Of a DNA stretch of 7,338 nucleotides, positions 6,088 to 7,338 are shown in pieces. The position numbers and the translations under genes are program-made. Under the pieces are notes generated by a model. The model did no database searches, was not told the DNA's origin, and saw nothing but the letters and a program-made list of their open reading frames with translations. Within the stretch, counting starts at the first letter, position 1. Every line of letters begins with the position of its first letter. Source of the stretch: Flavobacteriales bacterium (GTDB lineage Bacteria > Bacteroidota > Bacteroidia > Flavobacteriales_E > Vicingaceae); NCBI GenBank assembly GCA_002402165.1, contig NVVI01000014.1, positions 69,358-76,695 on the forward strand, in the 5' to 3' direction.

Positions 6088-7338
6088 CGATAAAGAAGAG
6101 TTTATTGAAGTAGTAGGTTCGAGAGTACATAATCTTAAAAATATTTCTGTAAAAATCCCAAGAAATAAACTTGTTGTAATAACAGGAGTAAGTGGTAGCG
6201 GAAAATCATCTTTAGCCTTTGATACTATTTATGCAGAAGGTCAGCGTAGATATTTAGAAACATTTTCAGCTTATGCTCGTCAGTTTTTAGGAAATATGGA
6301 ACGCCCTGATGTAGATAAGATTAGTGGATTAAGTCCAGTTATTTCCATAGAACAAAAAACAATTAGTAAAAATCCAAGATCGACAGTTGGTACTATTACC
6401 GAAGTTTATGATTTCTTTAGGTTGTTATTTGCAAGAGCTTCAGAAGCTTATTCATATAATACTGGAGAAAAGATGGTGAAATACACCATTTCTCAAATCA
6501 CGGAATTAATTATAAAGAAATATGAAAACAAAAAGCTAATTGTTTTAGCCCCAGTTGTTAAAGGTCGGAAAGGACATTATCAAGATTTATTTAATCAAAT
6601 ATCAAAACAAGGATTTGTAAAAGTTAGAATTAATGGAGTGCTAACTACTATTGCTCCAGGCATGAAATTAGATCGATATAAAACTCATGACATTGAAATT
6701 GTGATAGATCAGATTAAAGTTAAAAAAGAAGATAAAAAGCGCATTTCTGATTCTGTTTCCATAGCTATGAAGCATGGCAAAGGATCTATTATGATTTTTG
6801 ATGTAGCAGAGAACAAATACACTTTACTTAGTAAAAATTTAATGTGTCCAACTACTGGAATTTCATACGATGAGCCTGCTCCAAATCTATTTTCTTTTAA
6901 CTCACCATACGGAGCTTGTAAAAAATGTAATGGTTTAGGATTGGTTTCTGAAATTGATATTAAAAAAATCATTCCAAATCAGAATTCAACAATTAGTAAG
7001 GGAGGAATTGTCCCTTTAGGAGAGTATAAAAATAACTGGACTTTTAGACAGATTGAAGCTATAGGTAAGAAATATGAATTTACTTTAACTACTCCAATTA
7101 ATGAAATACCTAATGAAGCAATAGATTATTTATTAAATGGTTCAACAGAAACATTAACTGTTAAACAAGAAATAGCTGGTGTAACATCTGATTACAACAT
7201 AGAGTTTGAAGGAATTATTAATATTATCATTCGACAGTTCGAAGAAAACAAAAACAAATCGATTGGGAGGTGGGCGAATAGTTTTATGAACAAAATAGAG
7301 TGCTCAGCTTGTGGTGGGAGTAGGCTGAAAAAAGATGC
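6080..7338 (+). CDS. uvrA: UvrA, excinuclease ABC subunit A, 3'-partial
   Basis: DNA damage-recognition ATPase of nucleotide excision repair, which loads UvrB on lesions. The window holds 419 codons plus 2 nt of a protein of about 940 residues. Seen: [13 protein letters not shown] at the N-terminus, Walker [10 protein letters not shown] (K42), the UvrA hallmark [39 protein letters not shown], the UvrB-binding region at about 120-245, [18 protein letters not shown] near 270-287, the insertion domain, and the start of a C-x2-C motif (C408/C411, CSACGGSRL). ABC signature I and all of ATPase domain II lie beyond the edge. In the zinc module preceding signature I, C256, C280 and C283 are present but the fourth position is Thr259 (MCPTTG). 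The position where many UvrA proteins have CPxC reads SYNTG. The ATG at 6080 is the first ATG after an in-frame stop at 6047 and lies 8 nt inside the previous gene. Confidence 0.96.
   Translation, partial: MIDDKEEFIEVVGSRVHNLKNISVKIPRNKLVVITGVSGSGKSSLAFDTIYAEGQRRYLETFSAYARQFLGNMERPDVDKISGLSPVISIEQKTISKNPRSTVGTITEVYDFFRLLFARASEAYSYNTGEKMVKYTISQITELIIKKYENKKLIVLAPVVKGRKGHYQDLFNQISKQGFVKVRINGVLTTIAPGMKLDRYKTHDIEIVIDQIKVKKEDKKRISDSVSIAMKHGKGSIMIFDVAENKYTLLSKNLMCPTTGISYDEPAPNLFSFNSPYGACKKCNGLGLVSEIDIKKIIPNQNSTISKGGIVPLGEYKNNWTFRQIEAIGKKYEFTLTTPINEIPNEAIDYLLNGSTETLTVKQEIAGVTSDYNIEFEGIINIIIRQFEENKNKSIGRWANSFMNKIECSACGGSRLKKD

Noticed and set aside
6709..6972. Minus-strand open frame of 87 codons
   Set aside because: Antisense to the conserved zinc-module region of UvrA, with no recognisable protein features.
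1..7338. CRISPR array, tRNA/rRNA, insertion sequence, toxin-antitoxin or phage-defence module
   Set aside because: Nearly every base belongs to recognisable polysaccharide or repair genes. The only gap is 60 nt and holds no such element.

Overview
The window is AT-rich, gene-dense DNA with every gene on the + strand. It fits a member of the Bacteroidota, most likely a flavobacterium-like lineage. The reasons are the low GC, the lack of clear Shine-Dalgarno sites, a TAnnTTTG promoter-type box at 1215-1222, a tyrosine kinase with a Tyr-Gly repeat tail, and a UvrA of the type I recall from that phylum. The assignment is an inference; there is no rRNA or other taxonomic marker here.

Layout: (1) 1-1185, a family GT4 glycosyltransferase that lacks only its extreme N-terminus, because its frame is open to the left edge. 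(2) 1186-1245, the only intergenic gap, with a weak hairpin and a candidate promoter. (3) 1246-2019, a short Wza-like polysaccharide export lipoprotein. (4) 2025-4466, a Wzc-like chain-length regulator fused to a BY-type tyrosine kinase. (5) 4472-5014, an RfbC/RmlC sugar epimerase. (6) 5014-6087, a WecA/MraY-family polyprenyl-phosphate sugar-1-phosphate transferase. (7) 6080-7338, the first 419 codons of UvrA, cut by the right edge.

Genes 3 to 7 sit at spacings of 5 nt, 5 nt, a 1-nt overlap and an 8-nt overlap. They look like one transcription unit that begins in the 1186-1245 gap and runs into uvrA. Together they describe part of a Wzx/Wzy-type exopolysaccharide or capsule pathway: the WecA-like protein loads the first sugar phosphate on the lipid carrier, GT4 adds a sugar, RfbC contributes to making a dTDP-6-deoxysugar donor, and the Wza/Wzc pair controls polymer length and export. 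Flippase, polymerase, phosphatase and the other dTDP-sugar enzymes are not in the window.

I found no RNA gene, insertion sequence, CRISPR array or clearly new biological system. The items most worth a second look are a 13-bp perfect inverted repeat inside the kinase gene, an 18-bp tandem DNA repeat encoding the kinase's tyrosine tail, and the overlap that ties uvrA to the polysaccharide genes.
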